From the NCBI GenBank assembly GCA_000435055.1, contig FR879709.1:1-53482 (forward strand): DNA of 53,482 nt. Direction: 5' to 3'. The stretch comes from Clostridium sp. CAG:138 (GTDB taxonomy: Bacteria > Bacillota > Clostridia > Christensenellales > CAG-138). Both the position numbers and the translations under genes were made by a program. Positions 34,281-42,669 of the stretch are shown piece after piece. A model generated the notes under the pieces. That model made no database searches, was not told the DNA's origin, and saw only the letters and a program-made list of their open reading frames with translations. Within the stretch, counting starts at the first letter, position 1. Each line of letters begins with the position of its first letter.

Positions 34281-35015
34281 CTATTCGATACGTTCGTAAA
34301 AACCGTGTGGTAATATCCCTATTTTTTTAAGCATTTTGTACAGTACAGGAATCGGCATACCGATAACCGTGAAATAATTGCCCCGAATTTCGCGGACAAA
34401 CATGCCGAACGGCCCCTGTATGCCGTAAGAACCCGCCTTGTCCAGCGGGTCGCCCGAATGCACATAATCCGTTATCTCGTCGGGAGACAGAGTTTCAAAC
34501 GTGACCTCCGTAATGCTGCATTCAGTTTGAATTTCCTCTTTTCCCTGAATGCTGCATTCAGTTTGAATTTCCGCTTTTTCCCGAATGCTGCATTCGGTTT
34601 GAATTTCCTCTTTTTTCCGAATGCTGCACTGAGCGGCGGCGCTTTCATCAGGGATATCCGCAATCACGGACACTCCGGTGAAAACTCTGTGGGTTTTTCC
34701 GGACAGCATTGAAAGAATGCGCACTGCATCCTCCGCATCTTTGGGCTTGCCGATAATCACGGGCTTTGTCTCCCCATCCTTTTGAAAAGCAACGACCGTG
34801 TCGGATCCGATAACCGCAAAATCTCGCCGCCCCGCCGCAGAAAGACGGTCAAACACCTCTTTCGCCTTGCGAAGCGAAAGAGCACGAACAAAACTCTCCG
34901 GGTCATTTTCATCAATCGTTTCATCAGCATTGCTGACAATAATCTCATAGTCATATCCGCACATTGTCAGCAGCTCGCGCCTGCGCTGTGAGCCGCTTGC
35001 AAGAACAAGTTTCAT
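34281..35015 (-). CDS. maf: Maf-type nucleoside triphosphate pyrophosphatase with a repeat insertion
   Basis: Maf motifs are present: LASGSQRRRELL (residues 5-16), DETID, VIGSDTVV with Asp72, IIGKPKDAEDAVRILSMLSG and THRVFTGVSV, then DKAGSYGIQG. Maf proteins hydrolyse modified or canonical NTPs such as dTTP and UTP. The protein is 244 residues, longer than the usual 190-200, because residues 130-168 consist of three 12-residue tandem repeats plus a partial copy. The insertion falls in a surface turn between VSVIAD and TEVTFETLS, so activity may survive. The ATG at 35015 is preferred over 35021 because AAGGA sits eight bases before it. Confidence 0.92.
   Translation of the reverse strand: MKLVLASGSQRRRELLTMCGYDYEIIVSNADETIDENDPESFVRALSLRKAKEVFDRLSAAGRRDFAVIGSDTVVAFQKDGETKPVIIGKPKDAEDAVRILSMLSGKTHRVFTGVSVIADIPDESAAAQCSIRKKEEIQTECSIREKAEIQTECSIQGKEEIQTECSITEVTFETLSPDEITDYVHSGDPLDKAGSYGIQGPFGMFVREIRGNYFTVIGMPIPVLYKMLKKIGILPHGFYERIE
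34512..34628 (-). repeat. In-frame 36-base minisatellite within maf
   Basis: Three 36-base units at 34521-34628, plus 9 bases of a fourth, encode CSIRKKEEIQTE, CSIREKAEIQTE and CSIQGKEEIQTE, then CSI. The units differ at only a few positions. Confidence 0.95.
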
Positions 35016-35087
35016 AGTCATTTTCCTTACGTTGTATAAATTTCGGAATACTGTATACGCGGTTCGCACGTATTTGTCGCATTTTAC

Positions 35088-35115
35088 ATTTTATTGTCAA
35101 ATCAGACTTTTTCAA
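35088..35115 (-). promoter_or_regulatory. Probable promoter of maf
   Basis: On the minus strand: TTGAAA (35115-35110), 16-base spacer, TAAAAT (35093-35088), about 75 bases before the maf start. Confidence 0.5.
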
Positions 35116-35225
35116 TACGTCTCGTTCTGCGTTTGCCTTCGGGCAGGGCTATAATACCAGTATTGCCGATGTATTTCAAGGGCTGCTTCCCCGTTTTAAA
35201 AAAATTCAAAATTTTTTTCATTGAA

Positions 35226-35267
35226 GTGGTGAAAGGTGTTGATTTGTGGGGCGATTGATGATATAAT
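35226..35267 (+). promoter_or_regulatory. dcw promoter with MraZ-box repeats
   Basis: Three G-T-rich pentamers, GTGGT (35226), GTGTT (35236) and GTGGG (35246), recur with exact 10-base spacing, as in MraZ operators. They surround the -35 TTGATT (35239-35244), which has a 17-base spacer to TATAAT (35262-35267). MraZ autorepression is therefore expected. Confidence 0.75.
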
Positions 35268-35308
35268 CAACACACATCCCACGATACGGGTAATGCATTA
35301 CATAGTAA

Positions 35309-35382
35309 ACGCCGAATCCGGCTTATTCTGCAATAAAGACCATGAATTCCGCGCTTTTTGCAGAAATGCGGATTTTCGGTGT
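35309..35382 (+). ncRNA. Extended stem-loop in the mraZ 5' leader
   Basis: ACGCCGAATCC (from 35309) can pair with GGATTTTCGGTGT (to 35382), and inside it TTCTGCAATAAAG pairs with CTTTTTGCAGAA. The result is a long imperfect hairpin that ends about 30 bases before the mraZ start. This is a structure prediction by eye. Confidence 0.4.
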
Positions 35383-35410
35383 ACTCAATCGAAATTAAGG
35401 CGGTGTCGAC

Positions 35411-35914
35411 ATGCTGTTGGGGCAATCCAGAAACAATTTGGACTCCAAGGGGCGAATTTTCGTCCCCGTTAAGTGGCGTCCCGACACCTCCGATCACGTT
35501 GTTGTTCTTATCGGATTGAATCCTGCCGATGTCAAAAAGGAAGAAAGATTCCTTCAGATTCTTCGGTACGAAAAGTTTGTTGAATTTGCAAAGGATCTAA
35601 CCTCCTCGCGTCCCTCCGATTTATCCCTCATGCGTGCCAAACGAAAGATCTTTTCAAGCGCGGAAGAGTGTACCCTTGACAAGCAGGGACGCATACTGAT
35701 TCCGCAATGGCTTGCAAAGTATGCAAACCTTAAGGATGAGGTTCTGCTTTGCGGCGTTGAAGATCGCATTCTCGTTTGGAATCCCGATGATTTCGAGGCA
35801 GCGGAAGCCGACTACACGCTTAATGAGCTTTGCTCCGATGTTCAGAATTATTCCGATAAAACTCCCGGTAATTCTTCTGCGGCATCGCTCATATCATCCG
35901 CATTCGGAGGTTAA
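35411..35914 (+). CDS. mraZ: Transcriptional regulator MraZ
   Basis: The 167-residue protein has two AbrB-like repeats, marked by LDSKGRIFVPVKWR and LDKQGRILIPQWL with the DxxxR core. MraZ binds repeated GTGG-type boxes at its own promoter and regulates the division and wall cluster. It is slightly longer than the usual 140-150 residues because of a C-terminal Ser/Asn-rich tail. AAGGCGG is the likely ribosome binding site. The boxes at 35226-35250 support autoregulation. Confidence 0.95.
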   Translation: MLLGQSRNNLDSKGRIFVPVKWRPDTSDHVVVLIGLNPADVKKEERFLQILRYEKFVEFAKDLTSSRPSDLSLMRAKRKIFSSAEECTLDKQGRILIPQWLAKYANLKDEVLLCGVEDRILVWNPDDFEAAEADYTLNELCSDVQNYSDKTPGNSSAASLISSAFGG

Positions 35915-35920
35915 TAAAAG

Positions 35921-36892
35921 ATGCTCAATGATATAAACACAAGCTCTTATCACACCCCAATAATGCTTCCGCAGGTTCTGTCCCTGCTGCGTCCGGAACG
36001 CGGCGGAACATATGTTGACGGAACGCTCGGCGGCGGCGGTCACAGCCTCGGAATTTTGCGTTCACTCCCTGCCGGCGGCAGATTGTTCGGCATTGACCGC
36101 GACGGCGAAGCTATCGCCGCAGCCTCCGCAAGGCTTTCGGTTTTTCCGAATTTCACGGCTGTTCGCGGCAATTTTTTTCAACTTACCGAACTGCTCAATG
36201 CCCGCGGAGTCAACGGTGCGGACGGAATCCTGCTTGATCTCGGCGTCAGCTCGCATCAGCTCGACGATGCGGAGCGCGGATTTTCATACGGAAGCGAGGC
36301 GCGGCTCGATATGCGAATGGACAAATCCGCTCCGCTCAGCGCACATGATGTTGTAAACGGCTATGATACAGCTGCGTTGACACGAATCATACGCGACTAC
36401 GGCGAGGAACGCTTTGCCTCACGCATTTCAAATGCAATCGGTGCGGCGCGTGCGGACAAGCCCATTGAAACAACAACCGAACTTGCCGAAATTATCAAAA
36501 ATGCAATACCGGCGGCGGCAAGGCGCGACGGGCCGCATCCGGCAAGGCGAACGTTTCAGGCAATTCGAATTGAGGTCAACGGTGAGCTTGCGGGACTTGA
36601 ACAAGCGGTGCGCGATGCAATCCGCTTTCTGAATCCGGGAGGAGTAATTACTGTCATAACTTTTCACTCTCTTGAAGACCGAATCGTTAAGAACGTTTTC
36701 AAGAACCTTGCAAACCCCTGCACCTGCCCGCCTAATGCGCCCGTTTGCGTATGCGGACTTAAGCCCGAGGTTGCAATACTTACCAAAAAGCCGCTTGTTG
36801 CGGATGATACCGAATTGGATTTGAACTCAAGATCGCGCAGCGCAAAACTCCGCGCAGCGCAGAAACTCATAAACACGACGGGGGACGAATAA
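35921..36892 (+). CDS. rsmH: 16S rRNA (cytosine(1402)-N(4))-methyltransferase
   Basis: The 323-residue protein contains YVDGTLGGGGHS, GIDRDGEAIAAA, LLDLGVSSHQLDDAERGFSY, HPARRTFQAIRIEVN and VITFHSLEDRIVK. It is the S-adenosylmethionine-dependent MraW/RsmH enzyme that methylates C1402 of 16S rRNA. It begins six bases after mraZ and ends one base before ftsL. Confidence 0.97.
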   Translation: MLNDINTSSYHTPIMLPQVLSLLRPERGGTYVDGTLGGGGHSLGILRSLPAGGRLFGIDRDGEAIAAASARLSVFPNFTAVRGNFFQLTELLNARGVNGADGILLDLGVSSHQLDDAERGFSYGSEARLDMRMDKSAPLSAHDVVNGYDTAALTRIIRDYGEERFASRISNAIGAARADKPIETTTELAEIIKNAIPAAARRDGPHPARRTFQAIRIEVNGELAGLEQAVRDAIRFLNPGGVITVITFHSLEDRIVKNVFKNLANPCTCPPNAPVCVCGLKPEVAILTKKPLVADDTELDLNSRSRSAKLRAAQKLINTTGDE

Positions 36893-36893
36893 A

Positions 36894-37355
36894 ATGGCAA
36901 AGGATTCAAGATTTAACGGCAGAACTGTTGAAGAAATGCGTGTCTATGCGCCAAACAACGGCTCATTGGCATACAAAAGCGATTATCTTTACGACACAAG
37001 GCTTGCAGCGGCTCAACCCAAGCGCAGACAGGAAACTGCCGCGCCCGCAGAAACCCAGCCAAAGATTCGCCCGCAGAAAACGCGCATTCCGCTTTCCGTC
37101 ACGCTGCGTGAACGCAAAGTCGGAATTAAGCTGACTGCTTTCCTTTTTGTTGCGTTGATCGCAATGTCCGCGCTTTTGGTAGTTCTCCGTTTTGAGCGCA
37201 TTGCCGGAGTTCAGCGCGACATCAACGAAATCAATGCCGGCATAGCCGCCGCCCAGCGCGGGTTCGGAGAACTTGACATGGATCTCAGCTCCTCCATCGA
37301 CCTTGAAGCGGCACGACTCGCTGCCGAAACCGCAGGCCTGCACCCGAGAAAATAG
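36894..37355 (+). CDS. ftsL: FtsL-like cell division protein
   Basis: The 153-residue bitopic protein has a basic, cytoplasmic N-terminal region of about 78 residues, one transmembrane helix (about 79-98, AFLFVALIAMSALLVVL) and a short extracellular heptad-like coil (RDINEINAGIAAAQRGFGEL). FtsL forms a complex with FtsB/DivIC and FtsQ/DivIB at the septum. Identification rests mainly on topology and position between rsmH and the penicillin-binding protein. It is separated from the next gene by 146 bases holding two interleaved stems. Confidence 0.75.
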   Translation: MAKDSRFNGRTVEEMRVYAPNNGSLAYKSDYLYDTRLAAAQPKRRQETAAPAETQPKIRPQKTRIPLSVTLRERKVGIKLTAFLFVALIAMSALLVVLRFERIAGVQRDINEINAGIAAAQRGFGELDMDLSSSIDLEAARLAAETAGLHPRK

Positions 37356-37363
37356 CGGCAAAC

Positions 37364-37427
37364 GGCGGACGAAAACGCCTGCCGATAAAACGGAGTCCGC
37401 CGCGCGCACGCAAGCGGTGATCGGCAG
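37364..37427 (+). ncRNA. Interleaved stems (possible pseudoknot) between ftsL and pbp
   Basis: GGCGGAC (37364-37370) pairs with GTCCGCC (37395-37401), and CTGCCGAT (37379-37386) pairs with ATCGGCAG (37420-37427). The two stems interleave, so they form either a pseudoknot or mutually exclusive structures. Confidence 0.4.
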
Positions 37428-37501
37428 AAAACGAAATATATCCTTTGTTCATTTTCTGAGCCGACCGGCGTTTGTCATATATATTCGGAGGTAATTCTGC
37501 A

Positions 37502-39706
37502 ATGAGCATCACAGCCGTTCCCCCCGGCAAAAAACATCGCAAAAAGAATAAAAAAGCACAAAAAGCCCTGAAACCGCAATGGTCAACATACAAGCGGATT
37601 GCATGGCTTTTGCCTGTTTTTGCTTTATTTTTTCTCATCCTCCTTATTCGCATTTTCTGGCTTCAGGTTATTGACGCAAAAGAGCTTCAGCAAAAGGCAT
37701 TAAGCCAGTGGACGCGCCCGACAACCATTACGGCCGAACGCGGCATGATAATCGACTGCAACGGGCAGACACTTGCCAAAGACGGCCCCGTTTACAAAAT
37801 TGTGATATGGCCGAATTCCATTTCCGAAAGCGACAGAGTTCGTGTTGCCACGGAACTCAGTCGTGTTCTCGACCTTAACTATGAAAAAGTTCTTGAACGA
37901 GTTTCAAGCAAAAAACTTCGTGAATTTATTCTCAAACGACAGGTGAGTAAAGAAGCCTGCGACGAAATCCGCAGTTTGCAGCTTGGCGGCGGTGTCGGAA
38001 TTTCACCGGACACAAAGCGCTATTATCCGTTCGGCACTCTGCTTTCACAAACCATTGGGTTCACAAGCACGGACGGAACCGGGCAAAGCGGGCTTGAGCT
38101 GACATACAACAAGTATCTCACCGGCAAGGACGGCGAACGTATTGCCGAAACGGACAGCAGGGGAAACCAAATTGCCGACAGTATGATTCAGGAGTTTCCG
38201 CCCACGGACGGTTCAACACTGAAGCTTACCGTTGATGCAAACATTCAAAGTTACCTTGAAAACGCGCTTGCCGAAGCTGTCCGGGTCAACAATGCAAAAA
38301 ATGCACAGGGAATCATCATGGATGTCAACACCGGTGCCATCGTTGCAATTTCAACAAAACCCGACTATGACCCGAACTCCCCTCCGAGGGACGACATGCA
38401 GATGCTTGCCGAGCTTTCCCGCAATCGCATTGTAACCGATGCATACGAACCCGGTTCAACTTTCAAAATCCTTACCCTTGCGGCAGCACTCGATTCCGGA
38501 AGTACTCATCTTGAGGACAGTTTCTACTGCAACGGCGGTTATATTGTAAACGGCGAACGCATCAAATGCTGGAAACATGCCGGCCACGGCTCCCAGAACC
38601 TGACCCGCGCCACGGAAAATTCCTGCAACTGCTGTTTCATGAAACTCGCCTTGACAATGGGTACCGAAAAGTTTTATGATTATCTTTATGCGTTCGGCCT
38701 TGGGCAAAGCACGGGCAGCGGACTTGTCGGTGAAAGCGAAGGCATCGTAACTCACCAGAAATACGTCACCCAAAACGATCTTGCACGCATCGGCTTCGGG
38801 CAAAGCATTGCCGTGACGCCTATTCAGCTTGCAAGCGCAGTCTGTGCCGCAATCAACGGAGGCGAACTGCACACACCCTATATCGTTGACGAAATCATAT
38901 CGGCCTCCGGTGAAACGGTATTCAAGGCCGATACGTCCCCCGTTCGCAGGGTCATCAGCGCGGAAAGCTCCGCATACGTTCGTCAGATACTGCAAAGTGT
39001 TGTTGATAACGGAACGGGCAAAAACGCAAAGCTTGCAAACTACACCGTCGGCGGAAAAACGGGAACGGCGCAGAAATACGACGAATACGGCCGCGTATCC
39101 TCGGGAAATTATATCTGTTCATTCATCGGATTCGCTCCCGCGGACGAACCCCGTTATCTCTGCCTCATCCTTGTTGATGAGCCTCGTGTAAGTTCAATCT
39201 TCGGCAGCACGGTTGCCGCACCTTTCGTTCGCCGTGTGCTTGAAAATGTGTTGACGCTGAAGGAAGTTCCCGGATTGACCCCGGAAACAAGCTATCAGAC
39301 GGTTCAGCTGCCCGACCTTGTCGGAATGTCCGCGGCTGACGCTTCCGCACTGCTTGCGCAGTACGGACTTGAGAGCATTTTCGAATGCAATGCGGTTGTT
39401 ACAATGCAGGTTCCGGCAGCGGGTCAAAGCGTTGTTATCGGCTCGTCCGTTCTGCTGTACACCGGACTTGAGGGTGTGAACACTGCCGAACCGACCGCTG
39501 AACCGTATTATGTTACCATGCCGAGTCTAATCGGGAAAACCGCGCTCCAGGCGCATGATGAGCTCAAACAGCTCGGGCTTACAATGATTGCCGACCCCGC
39601 CGATCCGTTCGGATATGTCATCGGACAAAGCATCTATGCGGGCACTCAGGTTGAATTCGGCTCATCCGTAACGGTTTATTTCGGCTATTCGACTACAGGC
39701 GGTTAA
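37502..39706 (+). CDS. Class B penicillin-binding protein with two PASTA domains (FtsI/SpoVD type)
   Basis: The 734-residue protein has a short cytoplasmic segment and one transmembrane helix (about 37-57). Next are the PBP dimerisation domain (RGMIIDCNGQTLAK) and a transpeptidase domain with catalytic SxxK in EPGSTFKIL, SxN in ENSCNCCF and KTG in VGGKTGTAQK. Two C-terminal PASTA domains follow (LPDLVGMSAADAS; MPSLIGKTALQAH). It crosslinks septal or spore-cortex peptidoglycan. Only one such protein is in the cluster, so vegetative (FtsI/PbpB) versus sporulation (SpoVD) use cannot be decided. The ATG at 37502 follows GGAGGT. Confidence 0.92.
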   Translation: MSITAVPPGKKHRKKNKKAQKALKPQWSTYKRIAWLLPVFALFFLILLIRIFWLQVIDAKELQQKALSQWTRPTTITAERGMIIDCNGQTLAKDGPVYKIVIWPNSISESDRVRVATELSRVLDLNYEKVLERVSSKKLREFILKRQVSKEACDEIRSLQLGGGVGISPDTKRYYPFGTLLSQTIGFTSTDGTGQSGLELTYNKYLTGKDGERIAETDSRGNQIADSMIQEFPPTDGSTLKLTVDANIQSYLENALAEAVRVNNAKNAQGIIMDVNTGAIVAISTKPDYDPNSPPRDDMQMLAELSRNRIVTDAYEPGSTFKILTLAAALDSGSTHLEDSFYCNGGYIVNGERIKCWKHAGHGSQNLTRATENSCNCCFMKLALTMGTEKFYDYLYAFGLGQSTGSGLVGESEGIVTHQKYVTQNDLARIGFGQSIAVTPIQLASAVCAAINGGELHTPYIVDEIISASGETVFKADTSPVRRVISAESSAYVRQILQSVVDNGTGKNAKLANYTVGGKTGTAQKYDEYGRVSSGNYICSFIGFAPADEPRYLCLILVDEPRVSSIFGSTVAAPFVRRVLENVLTLKEVPGLTPETSYQTVQLPDLVGMSAADASALLAQYGLESIFECNAVVTMQVPAAGQSVVIGSSVLLYTGLEGVNTAEPTAEPYYVTMPSLIGKTALQAHDELKQLGLTMIADPADPFGYVIGQSIYAGTQVEFGSSVTVYFGYSTTGG

Positions 39707-39769
39707 TTTCCGCAACAGGCAGACTTTTTGCTGCAAAATCAATACTTGCTTTATAACAGGAGAAAAGCA

Positions 39770-41224
39770 ATGCTTATAAGTGAACTGACAAAAAATACCG
39801 ACTGCCGCATAATCGGCAGCGACTGCGACATCAGCAGAATCGAATACGACTCAAGAAAACTCACCGGCGGTGAGCTGTTTTGCTGCATCCGCGGCACTTT
39901 CAAAGACGGGCACGAATTTGCCGAAAGCGCAGTTGCCCGCGGCGCAGCCGCACTCCTTGTTGAACGGGAGCTTCCTCTTTCCGTGCCGCAAATTATTGTG
40001 AAAAACTCACGTCATGCAATGGCCGAACTTGCAATTGAGTTTTACGGTCATCCGCTTGACGGAATCCCTGTCATCGGCATCACCGGCACGAACGGAAAAA
40101 CGACAACAACATACATGATAAAAGCGATCGCCGAAAAGGCGGGCTATAAAGTCGGACTGATCGGCACGATTCGAAACCTTATCGGCGACAGAATCATCCC
40201 CACCGACCGCACCACACCGGAGAGCGTTGAGCTTCAGCGTGTGTTCAGGCTTATGCGCGACGAGGGTGTTCAGCTTATCGTGATGGAAGTCAGTTCGCAT
40301 GCATTGGATCAGGACAGGGTTCACGGAATCGAGTATCTCATAGGCGGATTCACGAACCTTACGCAGGATCATCTTGATTATCACAAAACTTTTGAAAATT
40401 ATCTTGCGGCAAAAAAAATTATGTTCACACGCAGCAAATTTGCCGTTATGAATGCTGATGACAGCCACAGTGCGGAGCTGCTTCGCGGAATCAATATTCC
40501 AAGCATCACATACGGCATTCGCTGCGAAAAAGCCGATGTTCGCGCTGCCGACATTGAAATCTGTGCGCGCAACATCGAATTTGAAATGCTGACGCCGAAC
40601 GGAAACAAGCAAATCAATGTCTCTATCCCCGGGCTTTTCAATGTTTTTAACGCAATGCTTGCGGCATCGGTCTGCATGAAACTCGGAATTGATTTGGACA
40701 CCATCGCGGAAGGGCTGAAAAGCGTGAAGGGCGTTTCCGGCAGGATGGAATCCCTTCCTGCGGAAGGCTTTGATTTTTCCGTTATACTGGATTTTGCACA
40801 CACACCGGACGGACTGTCCAACCTGCTCTCTGCCGTTCAGGGTTTTGCCAAAGGACGCGTCATTGCCGTGTTCGGCTGCGGAGGCGACAGGGATAATGCC
40901 AAACGTCCGATAATGGGTGCAACGGCGGCAAAACTTGCAGACTTCTGCGTTGTAACATCCGACAATCCGCGCACGGAAGATCCGACGCGCATCATCAACA
41001 TGGTGCTTGAAGGTGTGCGCAGCGAAAAAACGGAGTACGTTGTTATTGAAAACCGCCGCGAGGCAATACGTTACGCACTGAATATTGCAAAGAAGGACGA
41101 TGTGGTTGTTCTTGCAGGCAAGGGCCACGAGAACTATCAGGAAATCAACGGCATCAAGCATCCGTTCGATGAAAAGATAATCGTTGCCGAAATTCTTGAA
41201 GATATGCGCTGCGGGCGCAAATAA
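39770..41224 (+). CDS. murE: UDP-N-acetylmuramoyl-tripeptide synthetase (meso-DAP type)
   Basis: The 484-residue Mur ligase has the ATP loop GITGTNGKTTTTY, VMEVSSHALDQDR and the C-terminal SDNPRTEDP, whose DNPR motif is associated with meso-diaminopimelate as substrate. It adds the third residue of the stem peptide. GGAGAAAAGCA precedes the ATG at 39770. murF, which normally follows, is missing: mraY begins 75 bases after the stop. Confidence 0.96.
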   Translation: MLISELTKNTDCRIIGSDCDISRIEYDSRKLTGGELFCCIRGTFKDGHEFAESAVARGAAALLVERELPLSVPQIIVKNSRHAMAELAIEFYGHPLDGIPVIGITGTNGKTTTTYMIKAIAEKAGYKVGLIGTIRNLIGDRIIPTDRTTPESVELQRVFRLMRDEGVQLIVMEVSSHALDQDRVHGIEYLIGGFTNLTQDHLDYHKTFENYLAAKKIMFTRSKFAVMNADDSHSAELLRGINIPSITYGIRCEKADVRAADIEICARNIEFEMLTPNGNKQINVSIPGLFNVFNAMLAASVCMKLGIDLDTIAEGLKSVKGVSGRMESLPAEGFDFSVILDFAHTPDGLSNLLSAVQGFAKGRVIAVFGCGGDRDNAKRPIMGATAAKLADFCVVTSDNPRTEDPTRIINMVLEGVRSEKTEYVVIENRREAIRYALNIAKKDDVVVLAGKGHENYQEINGIKHPFDEKIIVAEILEDMRCGRK

Positions 41225-41299
41225 TTCCGTATTCGGCACAGTTTTGCGCATCGGGCCGTTTCGGTTCCGTGCAAAGAAAAAATATAAGAGGTTCGTATT

Positions 41300-42346
41300 A
41301 TGCAAAAGATGATTTTCGCTTTCATAACCGCCGCAGCAGCGGTCATGCTCATTTCTCCCCTGTTCATTCCAATGCTCCGACGACTCAAGTACGGGCAGGT
41401 TGAACGTGCCGAGGGGCCGCATGCACATTCCGCAAAGGAAGGCACTCCGACAATGGGCGGCATTATGTTCATAATCGCGATCATTATTGCAGTTGCGGCA
41501 TTCAGCATATACGGCATTGCATTCGATTTTTCGGTTCCTGCCGTGCTTATCATGCTTGCGTTCGGGCTTGTCGGCTTTCTTGACGACTTTATAAAAGTCA
41601 AGCGCAAGCGCAATCTCGGTCTCCGCGCATACCAAAAAATTATCGCACAGCTTCTTCTGTCCTTTGCAGCGGCGTACTATGCCTATAAAAGCAGTTTTAT
41701 CGGCTCAACATTGTATGACCCGATTTTCGGCAGCATCGAACTCGGCGGATGGTACATTCCCTTTACGATGTTCATGATAATTGCCGTTGTCAACAGTGCA
41801 AACCTGACCGATGGCTTGGACGGTCTGCTTTCCGGCGTATCGCTGATTTACAGCATTGCAATGGGTGTGCTTTTTCTCTATTTTGCAAAAGTTTTCGACG
41901 GCAGCTTCATTAACGAACCCCGTTTCGTTGCAAACCGCGACGGAATGCTTTGCATGAGCGTTTTTGCGTTTGCGGTCGCCGGCGGCTGCCTCGGCTTTTT
42001 GAAGAGCAACAGCTATCCCGCAAAAGTCTTTATGGGAGATACAGGCTCAATGGCACTGGGCGGCGCAATGTCCGCAATGGTCATTTACAGCCGTTCCCCG
42101 TTCCTCTTCCTGCTGAGCCGTTCCCCGTTCCTCTGCCTGCTGATGGGCGTATGCATTGTTGCCTCCGCCGTAAGCGTTGTGCTGCAGGTCGGCTCGTTCA
42201 AACTGCGCCACGGCAAGCGCATATTCAAAATGGCACCTCTTCATCACCATTTTGAGCTTTTGGGCTATCCCGAAACAAAAGTCGTTTCGGGATACATGAT
42301 AGTGACCGCACTTGCCTGCGTTGCCGCACTCGCACTGTTCCTTTGA
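41300..42346 (+). CDS. mraY: Phospho-N-acetylmuramoyl-pentapeptide transferase
   Basis: The 348-residue polytopic protein has GTPTMGGIMF, FGLVGFLDDFIKVKRKRNLGL, NLTDGLDGLLSG, FMGDTGSMALGG and APLHHHFELLG. It transfers phospho-MurNAc-pentapeptide to undecaprenyl phosphate to make lipid I. Residues 264-281 are a perfect-length tandem duplication (SRSPFLFLL then SRSPFLCLL) in the helix after the GDTGS motif. That lengthens the protein compared with the usual 320-330 residues. AAGAGGTTCGTATT precedes the ATG. Confidence 0.95.
   Translation: MQKMIFAFITAAAAVMLISPLFIPMLRRLKYGQVERAEGPHAHSAKEGTPTMGGIMFIIAIIIAVAAFSIYGIAFDFSVPAVLIMLAFGLVGFLDDFIKVKRKRNLGLRAYQKIIAQLLLSFAAAYYAYKSSFIGSTLYDPIFGSIELGGWYIPFTMFMIIAVVNSANLTDGLDGLLSGVSLIYSIAMGVLFLYFAKVFDGSFINEPRFVANRDGMLCMSVFAFAVAGGCLGFLKSNSYPAKVFMGDTGSMALGGAMSAMVIYSRSPFLFLLSRSPFLCLLMGVCIVASAVSVVLQVGSFKLRHGKRIFKMAPLHHHFELLGYPETKVVSGYMIVTALACVAALALFL
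42089..42142 (+). repeat. 27-base tandem duplication in mraY
   Basis: 42089-42115 and 42116-42142 are identical except for one base (TTC/TGC, encoding Phe/Cys), which points to a recent in-frame duplication. Confidence 0.95.
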
Positions 42347-42376
42347 TAGAGCAAACAAATCCGAGTTTGTTATATC

Positions 42377-42558
42377 ATGCAGCATAACGCTGCATTGCAG
42401 AATTCCCACCATTGGTTCCTGCGGTTCGGGCGAACCGTTTTGAACACATAGCCGCCGTTCGGCGCCGAAAGTCGTGATTTTTGTTGGCACTTGGCACGAC
42501 TGATAATGATACCGGGTTTTTAAGAAGGAGCATCGGCACACTTCTCAAAACCCCGCTG
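42377..42558 (+). ncRNA. Structured intergenic region between mraY and murD
   Basis: In the 323-base gap I see successive stems: ATGCAGC/GCTGCAT (42377-42395), CGGTTCG/CGAACCG (42422-42437) followed by TTTTG, the 12-base palindrome TTCGGCGCCGAA (42458-42469), AGTCGTG/CACGACT (42470-42501) and GGAGCA/TGCTCC (42527-42558). No credible gene lies here. It may be a leader, a small RNA or an attenuator for murD. Confidence 0.35.
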
Positions 42559-42669
42559 CTCCGAACGGCCGCATCTAAAAAGACTGCACTGCCGCAGATA
42601 CGAATTTGTTCCGCAGGCAGCTTAATTCACCGAATAAAACCTATAAATAACGAAAGGACGCGATTCGAT

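Noticed and set aside
40007..41635. 542-codon minus-strand open frame opposite murE and mraY
   Set aside because: Both plus-strand genes are unambiguous; the antisense frame is Cys/His-rich low-quality sequence without a ribosome binding site.
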